NCBI GenBank assembly: GCA_905233865.1
Contig: CAJOGH010000119.1
Span: 1-5,026, forward strand
Length of the DNA stretch: 5,026 nt
From: an uncultured Atopobiaceae bacterium
GTDB lineage: Bacteria; Actinomycetota; Coriobacteriia; Coriobacteriales; Atopobiaceae
Direction: 5' to 3'
In this document: one piece after another, positions 4,638 through 5,026 of the stretch
Position numbering within the stretch: the stretch's first letter is position 1
Layout: the number at the start of each line of letters is the position of its first letter
Position numbers and translations under genes: made by a program
The notes under the pieces: generated by a model
Seen by the model: the letters and a program-made list of their open reading frames with translations, nothing else
Told to the model about the DNA's origin: nothing
Databases searched by the model: none

Positions 4638-5026
4638 TTGAACACCCTGTCGCACGCGGCTGCCACGACGTCGCCCATGTCGGCGATGTCGCAGATACCC
4701 TCATGGAGCACGGGCGCCGTGGCAAGCGAGGCAAGCTGGTTGGGCGCGGCGATGCCGCAGCGCTCGCTCAGCAGCGTCATGGCCTCAAAGTCACCCACGC
4801 CTGTGGGCCCGCCAATTGCGGCAAGGACGTCGGCGGGGAACTTGAAGGGGCTTGCGGTGGAAAGGACCACGCGCGCCGCCGACTCACAGGGCACCTGGTC
4901 GGAGACGTAGGCGGCAACCGCCGTGTGGGTGTCCAGCAGTACGCCCTTGTCGTTCCAGGCGCTCGCGATAGCCTCGCGGGTCTGGTCCTCGTCGGCACGG
5001 CCGCAGGCGAAGGAGTCCTGGATGCG
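4634..5026 (-). CDS. thrC: Threonine synthase (ThrC), C-terminal part, cut by window edge
   Basis: The final 130 codons of a gene entering from the right edge, ending in TGA at 4634-4636. ThrC is the PLP-dependent enzyme that converts O-phosphohomoserine to L-threonine. The fragment contains GVLLDTHTAVAAY, equivalent to the conserved hydrophobic-D-x-HTA segment, and VVLSTASPFKFP, the family's TAxPxKF motif, followed by the usual C-terminal helices. The PLP lysine and N-terminal domain are outside the window. Spacing to thrB is a 4-bp GTGA overlap, so the two are co-transcribed and probably translationally coupled. In related organisms hom often lies upstream; that cannot be checked here. Confidence 0.93.
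   Translation of the reverse strand, partial: RIQDSFACGRADEDQTREAIASAWNDKGVLLDTHTAVAAYVSDQVPCESAARVVLSTASPFKFPADVLAAIGGPTGVGDFEAMTLLSERCGIAAPNQLASLATAPVLHEGICDIADMGDVVAAACDRVFK

Overview
This is a GC-rich bacterial window with strong G/C third-position bias. The thrC-thrB order and the general character suggest an actinobacterium. My best guess is the Coriobacteriia (Olsenella, Atopobium or Collinsella-like), but this is an inference from composition and gene style, not a proven placement.

Layout, left to right: (1) 2-85 (+), the last 27 codons of a gene whose tail resembles transcription terminator Rho, followed by a strong GC hairpin that can serve as a terminator in both directions. (2) 201-1010 (-), a complete classical short-chain dehydrogenase/reductase. 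(3) A 176-bp divergent intergenic region with a candidate promoter for the reductase and a DtxR-box-like inverted repeat ahead of the next gene. (4) 1187-1648 (+), a small stand-alone PAS protein of the type normally found at the C-terminus of DUF438/hemerythrin proteins. (5) 1649-1929, a structured non-coding stretch with a possible three-way junction, a very good sigma-70 promoter (TTGCAA-17-TATAGT) and a long leader with a possible pseudoknot. (6) 1930-3225 (+), an unrecognised membrane-anchored protein with a long Ala/Pro/Gln-rich, probably cytoplasmic tail. (7) 3226-3731, 506 bp without a gene. It holds a terminator hairpin and a sharply bounded 174-bp element with perfect 26-bp terminal inverted repeats, best read as a MITE. 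(8) 3732-5026 (-), thrB preceded by the 3' part of thrC, overlapping by a GTGA stop/start junction.

The only clear pathway here is threonine synthesis: ThrB phosphorylates homoserine and ThrC converts the phosphate to threonine. The reductase, PAS protein and membrane protein look like independent single-gene units lying between the rho-like gene and the thr genes. The most unusual items are the MITE-like element, the structured leader of the membrane protein gene, the lone DUF438-type PAS domain and the unidentified membrane protein. No CRISPR array, tRNA, rRNA or transposase gene was seen.
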